Counted from the first letter of the stretch, positions 53,202 through 63,558 are shown. The stretch is 64,000 bases of DNA from JBALVT01 sp036960305 (GCA_036960305.1 JBALWA010000003.1:152196-216195); one strand, 5' to 3'. A program made the numbers and translations. Notes: generated by a model from the sequence alone, not told the origin.

Positions 53202-54125
53202 ATGAAGAGGGTCAATATCCAGTCGTCCGCTGACTTGTTGTCAGTGGCAATGCGCTCTGTCCGGGAAGCTGCGCAGCGCTATACAAATTTCGGCTGCGAG
53301 ATGCGTGCCTACGAGAATGAGGCCTCTGCCACCGTGTTTGATCAGGTGGCCGCCATCGAAATCGAGCGCGAGCAGCTACTGGGCAAGTGGGCCAAAGTGG
53401 AAGGTCTGGAGCTCAGTGCTGATGCCGAAGCCCTGGATTGGGAGGGCCCAAGCGTGGGAACGCAGTACGACGATGCCGCCCGCAATCCAATACGCAGCAC
53501 GCCGTACCGGGTATTGGCTTATGTGGCTCACGACGCGGAACGCGCCTTTCGTTTCTATTCTTATATCGCTGGCAGTAGCGCAGATGACACCGCATGCGAG
53601 TATGCCGAAATTCTGGCTAACGAGGAGCTCGATCATGCGGCGCTGATGCGCTCGATGCGCCGCCGCGCCTGGCATGCCGAACGCAGTACGCATTCCGAAG
53701 CCCCCGATATTAATCCGGGCGGCGTCTACTCCCTGGGAGATCTATTGGCAACCGCGGCAAGCCTGGAGAGTTGTGTGCTGGCCAATCTGGCCGCCCTGCA
53801 GCAAGACCACCCCCAGTTGCAACAACTTATAGCAGACAGCAAAGCGGCGCTTACGAAGATAGAAGAGCGCGCAGGGAGCACTGCGACCAGCGGTGCAGCC
53901 ACCCGCAATATCGAACTGATCGAGACCTATGCCAGAGAAATTGCTCAGCTGGACGGCGATCGGGAGCGCCTGTTGCGCCGCCTCTACACCGACAGTGATC
54001 GCAGCTTTATGTTCTACGATGCCGTTGTTATGCGCAGTACGGACGAGGCCGTCATGCTTCAGGCTCAGGACCTTACCCGTTCGGCCCTTGGGCGACTGGA
54101 CTTGCTTCGGGAGCTCATGAGGTAG
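53202..54125 (+). CDS. tandem ferritin-like domain protein divergent from nosR
   Basis: The 307-residue protein is helical, has no signal and was probably built by duplication. Residues 112-122 (AERAFRFYSYI) match 266-276 (DRSFMFYDAVV), and each is preceded by an acidic helix (IEREQLLGKW and GDRERLLRRLY). The first half keeps a rubrerythrin-like iron-binding set with Glu113 and EELDH at 141-145; the second half has lost ExxH (TRSALGRL). I do not know a named family. It shares the FNR-type box with nosR, which suggests expression under denitrifying conditions and perhaps a role in iron or NO/peroxide handling (inference). Confidence 0.75.
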   Translation: MKRVNIQSSADLLSVAMRSVREAAQRYTNFGCEMRAYENEASATVFDQVAAIEIEREQLLGKWAKVEGLELSADAEALDWEGPSVGTQYDDAARNPIRSTPYRVLAYVAHDAERAFRFYSYIAGSSADDTACEYAEILANEELDHAALMRSMRRRAWHAERSTHSEAPDINPGGVYSLGDLLATAASLESCVLANLAALQQDHPQLQQLIADSKAALTKIEERAGSTATSGAATRNIELIETYAREIAQLDGDRERLLRRLYTDSDRSFMFYDAVVMRSTDEAVMLQAQDLTRSALGRLDLLRELMR

Positions 54126-54210
54126 GGTGCTGGGCGGCACAATACTAACCCGGGCATAAGCTGCTGTCGGGTACATCTCAAACTATCATCTTGGGTATAC
54201 GCTGTTAACT

Positions 54211-55302
54211 ATGAATGACTTACTGCTTGCGATCACAATATTTTCCGTATCGCAGCTCACGTGGTTAATCCTGTTTCTGGGGATTTACCACGGTAGCAGC
54301 GTATCTGCCAGGTTATTTGCAGCGCTCTTATTCGGCATAATCTGCCACCAACTAATGCCATTTACCGTGTATGTGTGGCACTGGGGGTCAGTAAATCACA
54401 TCGTAGTCATTGCCTCGATCGCCAATCCAGGTCTCTTATGGTTATTCTGTCGCTCGCTGTTTTGCGACAATCAGAGCCCGCGCTGGTGGCACTACGCGCT
54501 GGTTTTGGGGTATGTCTGCATCGCAGAAACCGGCGTGATTATCAGCAATTTTACCGACCCGCAAAACCGTATTCCCTTATCATCGATCGAAACTATTGCT
54601 TATTTTCTTGTCCCTCAAGTTATTAAACTCGGCATGGTAGGGCATGTAATACTGCTTTCAATACAGGGGTGGCGTGCAGACCTTATTGAAAGCCGTAGAC
54701 AATATCGTGGGATATTTATTGCCATCGGCAGCGTGGTCGCTAGCGTAACCCTTGTCTCGGAGCTTTGGCTACACCAGCCACTTCATTCCAGCCTTCTGAG
54801 TGCCTCGGTTACAGCCGTGCTATTCATGGCCTTTAATTTGGGGAATTTTACTTTAAAACCGGGATTTCTTGCCCAACAGGTCGCCGGTGAAAAATCGTCT
54901 TCTGACCCAACACCTTTCGCTGCCGATGAGGCTGATCAAAGTGACCTGGATGACATACTGGCCTCGTTGTCCGAACTCATCGAAAAACAACACATATACA
55001 AAGAGCACGGCCTTACGGTTACTCAAGTGGCTGAACGTGTTGAGGTGCCCGCTTACCGGCTGCGTAAAGTCATAAACCAACACATGAATTACAGCAATTT
55101 CAACCAGTACCTCAACAAGTACCGTATTCAAGATGCCTGCAAACAGCTGGTGGGGCCAAAGACCCAACATCTACCCATATTGAGCATCGCGCTGGATGTT
55201 GGGTTTCGCTCTCTGTCATCCTTCAACAAAACCTTCAAAGAGCAAATGGACAAGACACCCACCGAATTTCGAAAAGAGCATAAATTGGCCCCAATGGACT
55301 GA
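54211..55302 (+). CDS. membrane-bound AraC-family regulator
   Basis: 363 residues. The N-terminal 200 residues form about seven hydrophobic segments (from LAITIFSVSQLTWLILFLGIY to LFMAFNLGNF), followed by a linker and a C-terminal AraC DNA-binding domain (LTVTQVAERVEVPAYRLRKV; ILSIALDVGFRSLSSFNKTFKE). Such proteins link a membrane signal to transcription. The gene precedes the acyltransferase-3 gene in the same direction by about 120 bases and may regulate it. Confidence 0.85.
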   Translation: MNDLLLAITIFSVSQLTWLILFLGIYHGSSVSARLFAALLFGIICHQLMPFTVYVWHWGSVNHIVVIASIANPGLLWLFCRSLFCDNQSPRWWHYALVLGYVCIAETGVIISNFTDPQNRIPLSSIETIAYFLVPQVIKLGMVGHVILLSIQGWRADLIESRRQYRGIFIAIGSVVASVTLVSELWLHQPLHSSLLSASVTAVLFMAFNLGNFTLKPGFLAQQVAGEKSSSDPTPFAADEADQSDLDDILASLSELIEKQHIYKEHGLTVTQVAERVEVPAYRLRKVINQHMNYSNFNQYLNKYRIQDACKQLVGPKTQHLPILSIALDVGFRSLSSFNKTFKEQMDKTPTEFRKEHKLAPMD

Positions 55303-55419
55303 CGGATTATGCAAAATATGGTGTATTTCGGAATTCGTCAGCAATAATTCAGCTTCAGGAAGAGAGTAAGCGTCCCATTGAGCACAATTGGGTCGTTACT
55401 AGCCAATTCTGAGGTCAAC

Positions 55420-56670
55420 ATGATTACATCTACCGCCTTACCCCTGCCCCTACAACGCCTGTATTTTATCGACTGGATTCGCGTCATCGCCTTCTGGGTG
55501 CTCATTCTGGTTCACAGTGCCATTCCTTTTGTTCCCTTCGGGATGCCATTAATACAAAATGCGGAAACCAGTAGCGCACTGAGTATCCTGCTCTATTTTC
55601 TCCATGAGTTCCGCCTGGAGACACTGTTTCTGGTATCTGGCGCTGGCACCTACTTTGCCCTGCATAAAGTTAACGCGAAAGGGTTTCTGGCGGAACGTTC
55701 AAAAAGGCTGATCTTGCCGACTAGCTTTGCCTGTATCACCCTAATGCCCATCATGGTATTTTTTGAGAAAATGCATATTGTTGAATTTTCGGGTACTTTT
55801 TTTGAATTTTACCCGCAGTTTTTTACCAACGGTGCCTATCCGAAGGGCGATTTCAGCTGGGGCCAAATGTGGTTTGTGGTCTACTTATTTGTGTTTTGTG
55901 TGGTCTCGCTGCCACTGCTCATAGCAATGAAGAGCCCAGGGGCCGAGCGACTACTGGCAGGCTTACAGACAAAGCTTAGCCAGGGGTGGGGCATCTACTT
56001 GTACATCCTGCCGTTGTTGGGGTTGGAACTGGCCTTAAGGCAGCACTTTCCCGGGGCGCGTGACCTTATTCATGATTGGGCCAGTGCGAGTCAGTGGCTG
56101 CTTTACTTTCTGGCGGGGTACCTGTTTATCTCGGCACCACGGTTACTGGATCGTATTGAGGCCGTTCGGCACCACTCTCTGGCGCTAGCGATAGCCTGCT
56201 CCGGGTTACTGATGGTTTTGAGCAGCTTGCCACAGCTGGGACTGATGGACCCTCTGGTTCAAATGAGTGAAAGCACGCACTATTTTGTAACCAGCATTGT
56301 AAAGGTAAGTAATGCCTGGTGCTGGGTACTGGCAATATTGGGTTATGGCAAAAGGCATCTGCAATCTAATAGCGCCTTATTACAATACTGCAACCAGGCG
56401 GTGTACCCGATATTCATACTGCACATGACGGTCAGTGTGGCGCTAAGTTACTGGGTTGTGGACTGGTCTATTGACGTGGGGGCATGGACAAAATACGGCT
56501 TTGTCTCATTATGGACATTTGTGATTATTATGAGTACTTACCATTTTGCCATCCGTCCGTTCAATGTCATGCGAATACTGTTTGGTTTAAAGCCGTTACC
56601 GGCCAAGGCTGTTGACGCTGATCTGATACTGACAAGCACCGGCAGCGCGCATCAAGCGAGCTGCCAATAA
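55420..56670 (+). CDS. acyltransferase family 3 membrane protein
   Basis: 416 residues from the ATG at 55420 with GAGG five bases upstream; a TTG at 55378 lacks a site. It begins LYFIDWIRVIAFWVLILVHSAIPF, the usual first helix of acyltransferase-3 (OpgC/OafA-like) proteins with its conserved Arg and His, and has about ten transmembrane helices. These proteins transfer acyl or succinyl groups to sugars of glucans or lipopolysaccharide. The acceptor here is unknown. Confidence 0.82.
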   Translation: MITSTALPLPLQRLYFIDWIRVIAFWVLILVHSAIPFVPFGMPLIQNAETSSALSILLYFLHEFRLETLFLVSGAGTYFALHKVNAKGFLAERSKRLILPTSFACITLMPIMVFFEKMHIVEFSGTFFEFYPQFFTNGAYPKGDFSWGQMWFVVYLFVFCVVSLPLLIAMKSPGAERLLAGLQTKLSQGWGIYLYILPLLGLELALRQHFPGARDLIHDWASASQWLLYFLAGYLFISAPRLLDRIEAVRHHSLALAIACSGLLMVLSSLPQLGLMDPLVQMSESTHYFVTSIVKVSNAWCWVLAILGYGKRHLQSNSALLQYCNQAVYPIFILHMTVSVALSYWVVDWSIDVGAWTKYGFVSLWTFVIIMSTYHFAIRPFNVMRILFGLKPLPAKAVDADLILTSTGSAHQASCQ

Positions 56671-56811
56671 GCGACTAGCCCCTATGTGAGCGACCATTTT
56701 GGCGCCTGAGTGGCGGGGGCTGAACTCCCAAGTATTACCGTGAATATTTGTCTTTTTTTCGACTAACCTGTACCTTGCGCGGTCTCCAGAGAAAAAGTAA
56801 CGGTCTACATC

Positions 56812-59800
56812 ATGGCATTACCTGCAAAACAGGGGCTGTATAACCCCGCAAATGAACACGATGCGTGCGGTGTCGGGTTTGTTGCCGACATTAAAGGGCG
56901 AAAAAGTCACCGTCTGGTCGAACAGGGCCTGGAAATCCTCGATCGCCTGACCCACCGGGGTGCGGTGGGCGCTGACCCCCTGGCGGGCGATGGTGCAGGC
57001 ATCCTGTTACAGCTTCCGGATCAGTTTTTCCGCGCCGAGTCAGGGCTGGACCTTCCCGAGGAAGGGGCCTACGCCGTTGGTATGCTGTTCCTGCCGCAAA
57101 ATGAGGCCAGCCGCAAGGAATGTATGGCCTCGCTGGAAAAGCTGATAGCGGCGGAAGGACAAAGCCTTATCGGTTGGCGCGATGTGCCGGTAGATAACAG
57201 CGGCCTGGGCGTCAGTGTTGTGCCAACCGAACCGGATATAAAACAGGTTTTTGTGGCCCGCGGGGTAAATTGTGCCGATCAGGACGCATTTGAGCGCAAA
57301 CTCTTTGTTATTCGCAAGCAAATAGAGAAACTGATACGCGAAACAGCGCTGGAAGGGGGCGATACCTTCTACTTCAGCTCCTTTTCCTCTCGCACCATTG
57401 TCTATAAAGGCATGCTGTTGTCAGGCCAGGTGGGAGAATATTTCCTCGACCTGACTGACAAGCGCATGGAGACCGCGCTGGCCCTGGTGCATCAACGATT
57501 TTCTACCAATACCTTCCCCACCTGGGACCTGGCCCATCCATTTCGCATGATAGCCCACAATGGTGAAATTAATACCGTGCGTGGCAATATGAACTGGATG
57601 GCCGCGCGTAAATCCTCCATGGCCTCCGAAATCCTTGGAGAGGACCTGGACAAAATCTGGCCATTGATCCCCGAGGGACAGTCGGACTCCGCCTGCTTTG
57701 ATAATGCCCTGGAATTACTGGTGGCCGGTGGCTACTCACTGTCCCACGCCATGATGCTACTGATCCCGGAAGCCTGGTCCGGTAACGAGCTCATGGACCC
57801 GCAACGCCGCGCATTTTACGAATACCATGCGGCTTTGATGGAGCCCTGGGATGGCCCCGCGGCAGTTGCCTTTACCGATGGTCGCCAGATTGGCGCCACC
57901 CTTGACAGGAATGGCCTGCGACCGGCACGTTATTTGATTACCGAGGATGACCTGGTGGTTATGGCATCGGAAATGGGTGTTCTTGATATACCGGAAGACA
58001 AAATCGTCAAAAAATGGCGCCTGCAGCCGGGTAAAATGTTTCTCATCGACACCGAGCAGGGCCGTATCATTAACGATGCCGAGTTAAAGGAAGAGCTGGC
58101 CGCTGCCAGGCCCTACCAGCGCTGGCTGGATGAGACCCAGATTCACCTGGATAAGCTACCCTCCCAGATAGCGCCCATGGCACCCGACGGCGCGACCCTG
58201 TTAAAAGCACAACAGGCTTTTGGCTATAACCAGGAAGACATCAAATTTCTGCTACACCCGATGATGTTGACGGGTATGGAAGCAACCGGCTCCATGGGCG
58301 CAGACAGCCCTCCGGCGGTGTTATCCAACCGGGCCAAGTATTTGTCCAGTTATTTCCAGCAGTGTTTTGCCCAGGTCACCAATCCCCCTATCGACCCCAT
58401 TCGGGAAGAAGTTGTGATGTCGCTGGTCTCCCTGATCGGTCCGAGACCGAATTTACTGGGTTTGTCAGATGCTGGGAAAAACATGCGCCTGGAAGTCAGC
58501 CAGCCGGTACTGACCAACGGTGACCTGGAGCGCATACGTCACATCGAAGAACATACTAATGGTGCCTTCCGCACGACCACTGTGAGCATTGTCTATCCGG
58601 CGAGCGAAGGCGCAGCCGGGATGAAAGATGCCCTGACCGCACTTTGCGTAACTGCTGAAGCCAGCGTGCGGGAGGGTTTTAACATCCTGATCCTGTCCGA
58701 TCGCAAAGTCGATGCAGACAACATGCCTATCCCGCCACTACTGGCAACCTCCGCTGTTCATCACCACCTGATTCGCAAGGGCTTGAGAACAAAATCCGGC
58801 CTGGTGGTCGAAACCGGTGCTGCCCTGGAAGTGCATAATTTCGCCACCCTGGCCGGTTACGGCGCCGAGGCAATAAACCCCTATCTGGCCTTTGATACGA
58901 TTGCGTCCCAGTTACCCGCGTTTCCCGATGCGGGAAGCTTTGACGAAGCGCAAAAACGTTATATCAAGGCCGTGGGTAAGGGTCTGAACAAGGTCATGTC
59001 CAAAATGGGCATTTCAACCTACCAGTCTTATTGTGGCGCGCAGGTCTTTGACGCTGTTGGCCTGTCCACTGAATTCCTCGACGAGTACTTTACCGGTACC
59101 GGTACCACCATTGAAGGCGCGGGGCTGGATGAGATATCACGGGAGGCCAAGCGCTGGCACGATAATGGCTACGGTAGCGCTCTGATCTATGCCAGGCAAC
59201 TCGATGTTGGCGGCGATTATGCCTACAGGCTTCGGGGCGAGGCCCACAACTGGACGCCCACCAGCATTGCCAAGTTGCAGCATGCGGTTCGTAGCAACCA
59301 GTGGTCTACTTACGAAGAGTACACCCGGGAAATGAATGAGCAGAGCGAAAGACTGCTGACCCTGCGCGGCCTGTTCGAGTTTAAATTTGCCGAACAGGAA
59401 ATTCCACTGGAAGAAGTTGAGCCAGCAGCAGCAATTATCAAGCGTTTTGCCACTGGCGCAATGTCATTTGGTTCGATTTCCCAGGAGGCGCATACAACCC
59501 TGGCGATTGCCATGAACCAGATTGGCGGCAAATCCAATACCGGTGAGGGGGGCGAGGAACCGGAACGTTATAAGCCGCTGGCCGATGGCTCCAGCAATCC
59601 GCAACGCTCAGCGATCAAGCAGGTTGCGTCGGGCCGCTTCGGGGTAACCACTGAATACCTGGTGAACTCCGATGATATCCAAATCAAGATGGCACAGGGT
59701 GCCAAGCCCGGAGAAGGCGGACAGCTACCTGGACACAAGGTTAACCAGCAGATTGCCCGTGTGAGGCACTCTACCCCGGGTGTAGGCCTTATTTCGCCGC

Positions 59801-61440
59801 CCCCGCATCATGATATTTATTCTATTGAAGACCTGGCACAACTTATTCACGACCTGAAGAACGTCCAACCCAAATCCCGCATCAGCGTCAAGCTGGTATC
59901 CGAGATTGGTGTTGGTACGGTTGCCGCTGGCGTATCCAAGGCACACGCAGACCATGTGACTATTTCCGGTTACGAGGGTGGCACGGGGGCATCGCCCTTA
60001 ACATCGGTGAAACATGCCGGATCCCCCTGGGAAATCGGCCTGGCAGAAACCCACCAGACCCTGGTGATGAATCGCCTGCGCAGCCGTATTGCGGTACAGA
60101 CCGACGGCGGTATACGCACGGGCCGTGACGCTGTAATCGCCGCCCTGCTCGGTGCCGATGAAATCGGCTTTGCGACAGCGCCGTTGGTGGCTGAGGGTTG
60201 TTTGATGATGCGCAAGTGCCATCTCAACACCTGCCCGGTCGGTATCGCGACACAGGATCCGGAGTTGCGCAAGCGGTTTACCGGTAAGCCCGAGCATGTG
60301 ATGAATTTCTTCTTCTTTATTGCCGAGGATGTGCGTCGCCTGATGGCAAAACTGGGCTTTCGTACATGGGATGAAATGGTTGGCCAGACAGATAAACTGG
60401 GCACGCGTAAGGCCATTGGTCACTGGAAGGCCCAGGGGCTGGATTTCAGTCGTTTGCTGGCCAAACCTGAACCGGAACCCGGCGACGTGGTTTTCAATAA
60501 TGAAACCCAGGATCACGGTCTTGATAAAGCGCTGGATAATGAACTGATTGCGCAGGCAGCCCAGGCACTCGAAAGCGGCACGCCGGTAAAAATTGATGTC
60601 GATATTCATAACTACAACCGGACGTTTGGCGCCATGCTGTCTGGCCGTGTGGCAGAAAAATACGGTCATGCCGGCCTGCCGGACGATACAATTTACATCA
60701 AAGCCAGTGGTACCGCGGGCCAGTCCTTTGGCGCCTGGGTTGCCAAAGGCGTCACCGTCGAACTGGCCGGTGAAGGTAATGATTACGTCGGCAAGGGCCT
60801 GTCCGGCGGTAAATTGATTATCTATCCCCCAGCCGAGTCAAAAATTGGTAAGGCGGAAGAAAATATCATCGTTGGCAACACCGTATTATACGGCGCCGTT
60901 TCAGGGGAATGTTACTTCCGTGGTGTCGGTGGAGAACGCTTTGCCGTGCGCAATTCAGGTGCAACAGCGGTAGTTGAGGGCGTCGGCGATCACGGCTGTG
61001 AATATATGACCGGGGGAGTGGTTGTTGTGCTGGGTTCAACAGGCCGTAACTTCGCCGCTGGCATGTCAGGTGGCATTGCCTATGTGCTGGATGAAAAAGG
61101 CAACTTTGAATCCTACTGCAATATGGTGCAGGTCGAACTGGAGCCGATAGAGGCAGAAGATATCGCACTGGAAAATCTGGCACACCAGGGCGGTGACCTG
61201 GAAACCCACGGTCGCGTGGATGTCAGTCACGATATGTCGCGATTTGATGAAGTTCGCCTGAAACAGCTGATACAAAATCAGCTGTTATACACAGGCAGCG
61301 AGGTAGCGAAAAAAATTCTCGATAACTGGAGCGAATATCTGCCCAGGTTCGTCAAGGTAATGCCGGTTGAGTACCGTCGTGCACTAAAGGAAATGCAGGC
61401 ATTGCAAACCAGTGACTCTGCTCTAAAGGAGACCGCGTAG
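56812..61440 (+). CDS. gltB: glutamate synthase (NADPH) large subunit
   Basis: Makes two glutamates from glutamine and 2-oxoglutarate. The 1542-residue protein has an 18-residue propeptide and then Cys19, the glutaminase nucleophile, in DACGVGFV. The FMN/synthase domain follows, with GVGLISPPPHHDIYSIEDLAQLI. The 3Fe-4S cluster Cys are in GCLMMRKCHLNTCPVG, and the C-terminal beta-helix has repeated Gly-rich rungs. A core nitrogen-assimilation gene. The ribosome-binding site is weak. One base separates its stop from gltD. Confidence 0.97.
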   Translation: MALPAKQGLYNPANEHDACGVGFVADIKGRKSHRLVEQGLEILDRLTHRGAVGADPLAGDGAGILLQLPDQFFRAESGLDLPEEGAYAVGMLFLPQNEASRKECMASLEKLIAAEGQSLIGWRDVPVDNSGLGVSVVPTEPDIKQVFVARGVNCADQDAFERKLFVIRKQIEKLIRETALEGGDTFYFSSFSSRTIVYKGMLLSGQVGEYFLDLTDKRMETALALVHQRFSTNTFPTWDLAHPFRMIAHNGEINTVRGNMNWMAARKSSMASEILGEDLDKIWPLIPEGQSDSACFDNALELLVAGGYSLSHAMMLLIPEAWSGNELMDPQRRAFYEYHAALMEPWDGPAAVAFTDGRQIGATLDRNGLRPARYLITEDDLVVMASEMGVLDIPEDKIVKKWRLQPGKMFLIDTEQGRIINDAELKEELAAARPYQRWLDETQIHLDKLPSQIAPMAPDGATLLKAQQAFGYNQEDIKFLLHPMMLTGMEATGSMGADSPPAVLSNRAKYLSSYFQQCFAQVTNPPIDPIREEVVMSLVSLIGPRPNLLGLSDAGKNMRLEVSQPVLTNGDLERIRHIEEHTNGAFRTTTVSIVYPASEGAAGMKDALTALCVTAEASVREGFNILILSDRKVDADNMPIPPLLATSAVHHHLIRKGLRTKSGLVVETGAALEVHNFATLAGYGAEAINPYLAFDTIASQLPAFPDAGSFDEAQKRYIKAVGKGLNKVMSKMGISTYQSYCGAQVFDAVGLSTEFLDEYFTGTGTTIEGAGLDEISREAKRWHDNGYGSALIYARQLDVGGDYAYRLRGEAHNWTPTSIAKLQHAVRSNQWSTYEEYTREMNEQSERLLTLRGLFEFKFAEQEIPLEEVEPAAAIIKRFATGAMSFGSISQEAHTTLAIAMNQIGGKSNTGEGGEEPERYKPLADGSSNPQRSAIKQVASGRFGVTTEYLVNSDDIQIKMAQGAKPGEGGQLPGHKVNQQIARVRHSTPGVGLISPPPHHDIYSIEDLAQLIHDLKNVQPKSRISVKLVSEIGVGTVAAGVSKAHADHVTISGYEGGTGASPLTSVKHAGSPWEIGLAETHQTLVMNRLRSRIAVQTDGGIRTGRDAVIAALLGADEIGFATAPLVAEGCLMMRKCHLNTCPVGIATQDPELRKRFTGKPEHVMNFFFFIAEDVRRLMAKLGFRTWDEMVGQTDKLGTRKAIGHWKAQGLDFSRLLAKPEPEPGDVVFNNETQDHGLDKALDNELIAQAAQALESGTPVKIDVDIHNYNRTFGAMLSGRVAEKYGHAGLPDDTIYIKASGTAGQSFGAWVAKGVTVELAGEGNDYVGKGLSGGKLIIYPPAESKIGKAEENIIVGNTVLYGAVSGECYFRGVGGERFAVRNSGATAVVEGVGDHGCEYMTGGVVVVLGSTGRNFAAGMSGGIAYVLDEKGNFESYCNMVQVELEPIEAEDIALENLAHQGGDLETHGRVDVSHDMSRFDEVRLKQLIQNQLLYTGSEVAKKILDNWSEYLPRFVKVMPVEYRRALKEMQALQTSDSALKETA

Positions 61441-61441
61441 C

Positions 61442-62893
61442 ATGGGTAAGCCAACAGGTTTCAAAGAAATCCAGCGACAGGATCGTACGTTTGCGCCGGT
61501 TTCAGATCGCATAGAGCACTTCAGTGAGTTTAACATTCCACTTTCCGATGATGCTGTCAGCCAACAGGGTGCCCGCTGCATGGACTGCGGCATCCCTTTT
61601 TGCCACAACGGTTGCCCGGTTAACAATATTATTCCGGACTGGAATGACCTGGTCTACCGCGGTGACTGGCAATCAGCCATCGAGGTATTGCACAGCACCA
61701 ACAACTTCCCGGAGTTTACCGGCCGCATTTGTCCAGCGCCCTGTGAGGCTTCCTGTACGCTGAATATTGACGATGTTCCCGTGACTATAAAGAACATCGA
61801 GCTCAGTATTGTCGAAAAGGCCTGGCAAGAAAACTGGATCAAGCCGCTAATTTCCCAGCACAAAACCGGCAAGCGCATTGCTGTCGTCGGTTCTGGCCCT
61901 GCCGGAATGGCATGTGCGCAACAATTGGCTAGGGCTGGCCACCAGGTTGCCCTGTATGAGAAAGCCAATCGTATAGGCGGTTTAATGCGCTACGGGATTC
62001 CCGACTTCAAGCTGGATAAAAAGACCATAGATCGCCGGATGGCACAGATGCGAACCGAGGGCGTTGAGTTCCATGCAAACACCCATATTGGTGTTGATAT
62101 TCCGGCCCAACAACTGGTCGATGAATTTGATGCCGTCGTGCTATCAGGTGGTTCTGAGAAAGCGCGAGACCTGCCTATTCCCGGGCGCGACCTGAATGGC
62201 GTCCATTACGCCCTGGAATTCCTGCAAAGAAACAGCCACCGGGTGCAGGGTGACCAGGTGGATGATTTTATTTCCGCTGAAGGCAAACACGTTGTGGTCA
62301 TTGGCGGCGGCGATACCGGCTCCGACTGTATCGGCACATCCATAAGACATGGCGCCAAATCCGTCACCCAGATTGAAATTCTGCCCCAACCTCCAGAAAA
62401 AGAAGATAAGGCAACGACCTGGCCGGACTGGCCCAACAAAATGCGCACATCCTCTTCCCAGGAGGAAGGCTGTGAGCGCATGTGGTGTATTAACTCAACC
62501 TCATTCATCGATGACGGCAACGGCAATCTGACCGGTGTTAACTGCGTAAAAGTCGAGTGGTCCAAGGACGAAAAAGGCGGCCACGTAATGCAGGTAGTAC
62601 CGGGATCAGAGTTCGTACTCAAAGCCGAGTTGGTTACCCTGGCGATGGGTTTCCTTCACCCGGTGCAGGACGGAATGCTGGAGCAGTTAGATGTAAAATT
62701 CGACGGACGCGGAAATGTCGAAGGCCGTACCGAGGGCGACAGTGCCTATAAGACTTCCGTTGATGGGGTGTTCTCAGCCGGTGATATGCGTCGCGGACAA
62801 TCCCTGGTGGTATGGGCGATCCGGGAGGGGCGCCAGTGCGCCAAGTCAGTGGATCGGTACCTCATGGGAACCAGTGACCTACCCTGGGTCTAA
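61442..62893 (+). CDS. gltD: glutamate synthase (NADPH) small subunit
   Basis: 483 residues. N-terminal 4Fe-4S Cys in CMDCGIPFCHNGCP and CPAPCEASCTLN; FAD motif GSGPAGMA near residue 144; NADPH motif GGGDTGSD near 285. It delivers electrons from NADPH to GltB and shares an operon with it. The last 15 bases overlap the oppositely oriented doc toxin gene, so its 3' end is also coding on the other strand. Confidence 0.97.
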   Translation: MGKPTGFKEIQRQDRTFAPVSDRIEHFSEFNIPLSDDAVSQQGARCMDCGIPFCHNGCPVNNIIPDWNDLVYRGDWQSAIEVLHSTNNFPEFTGRICPAPCEASCTLNIDDVPVTIKNIELSIVEKAWQENWIKPLISQHKTGKRIAVVGSGPAGMACAQQLARAGHQVALYEKANRIGGLMRYGIPDFKLDKKTIDRRMAQMRTEGVEFHANTHIGVDIPAQQLVDEFDAVVLSGGSEKARDLPIPGRDLNGVHYALEFLQRNSHRVQGDQVDDFISAEGKHVVVIGGGDTGSDCIGTSIRHGAKSVTQIEILPQPPEKEDKATTWPDWPNKMRTSSSQEEGCERMWCINSTSFIDDGNGNLTGVNCVKVEWSKDEKGGHVMQVVPGSEFVLKAELVTLAMGFLHPVQDGMLEQLDVKFDGRGNVEGRTEGDSAYKTSVDGVFSAGDMRRGQSLVVWAIREGRQCAKSVDRYLMGTSDLPWV

Positions 62894-63271
62894 GTAAATA
62901 GAGGTAGCCGATGAGCGTAAATAGTTCGCCAACTCGTCTTCCTCAATCAACCCCTGCGCAACGGCGATGATTTTGTCACCCATTTGCGCTACATCGTACT
63001 CAATCGAGATTCCGTTCAGTGCAAGCACCAGTTGCATAGCGGTATGCGACGTGCGCTTGTTAGCGTCATGAAAACAATGGCCTATCGCTATGTAGCAGGC
63101 ATAACTAGCGGCAAGATCAAACGCATCACCAATCAAGCCATAAGCCAACCGATTCTCTATGCGGCCTAGCACTGCTTCGATTGACTTGTTGCGAGCCATA
63201 CCCTGCAGTTCATTCGGTTGGATCACGCCCTCATGAATACCGATCACCTGCTCGGCTGTTAAATAGCGCAT
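62879..63271 (-). CDS. doc: Doc-type toxin (Fic fold)
   Basis: 130 residues with the Fic-type motif HxFxDANKR as HCFHDANKR at 65-73. Doc uses ATP to phosphorylate EF-Tu and stop translation. Length and N-terminus (LTAEQVIGIHEGVI) match the Doc family. The ATG overlaps the antitoxin stop by one base (TAATG), and the 3' end runs 15 bases into the end of gltD. Activity is expected from the motif, but whether the pair is functional is unknown. Confidence 0.9.
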   Translation of the reverse strand: MRYLTAEQVIGIHEGVIQPNELQGMARNKSIEAVLGRIENRLAYGLIGDAFDLAASYACYIAIGHCFHDANKRTSHTAMQLVLALNGISIEYDVAQMGDKIIAVAQGLIEEDELANYLRSSATSIYLDPG

Positions 63272-63519
63272 TACTTATCTTTCAGATATTCATTGACCGC
63301 CAACACATCCGGGTCCAAAGCACTCATTAGCTTATCCAACTCCGCGCTGGTTGCGGCGTTGAATTCCAATTTTTCCACGGCACTGGCGGGAACAAAATAT
63401 CCAACGACATTAGAGCGATTGAGAACCGCTACCGGCTGGGACCCTGCATTTTCAATGACTTTTTTTGGCTCCCTTAGTTCGGTAACCGAAATAGTCTTCT
63501 TGGTCAGTAAAAATTCCAT
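63271..63519 (-). CDS. phd: Phd/YefM-type antitoxin
   Basis: 82 residues from the ATG at 63519, with GGAG nine bases upstream; earlier in-frame ATGs lie before this site. The N-terminus TISVTELREPKKVIENAGSQPVAVLNR is the DNA-binding Phd fold, with V-NR and GYFVPASAVE following. The C-terminal tail would bind Doc. Two inverted repeats just upstream are likely operators for autoregulation. Confidence 0.85.
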   Translation of the reverse strand: MEFLLTKKTISVTELREPKKVIENAGSQPVAVLNRSNVVGYFVPASAVEKLEFNAATSAELDKLMSALDPDVLAVNEYLKDK

Positions 63520-63558
63520 CGGCAGCATCTCCAGAGTGCAAAACAATAATCCAATAAT

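Noticed and set aside
60000..60669. Two overlapping antisense frames inside gltB
   Set aside because: They are opposite to the conserved Fe-S and FMN region of GltB and encode nothing recognisable.
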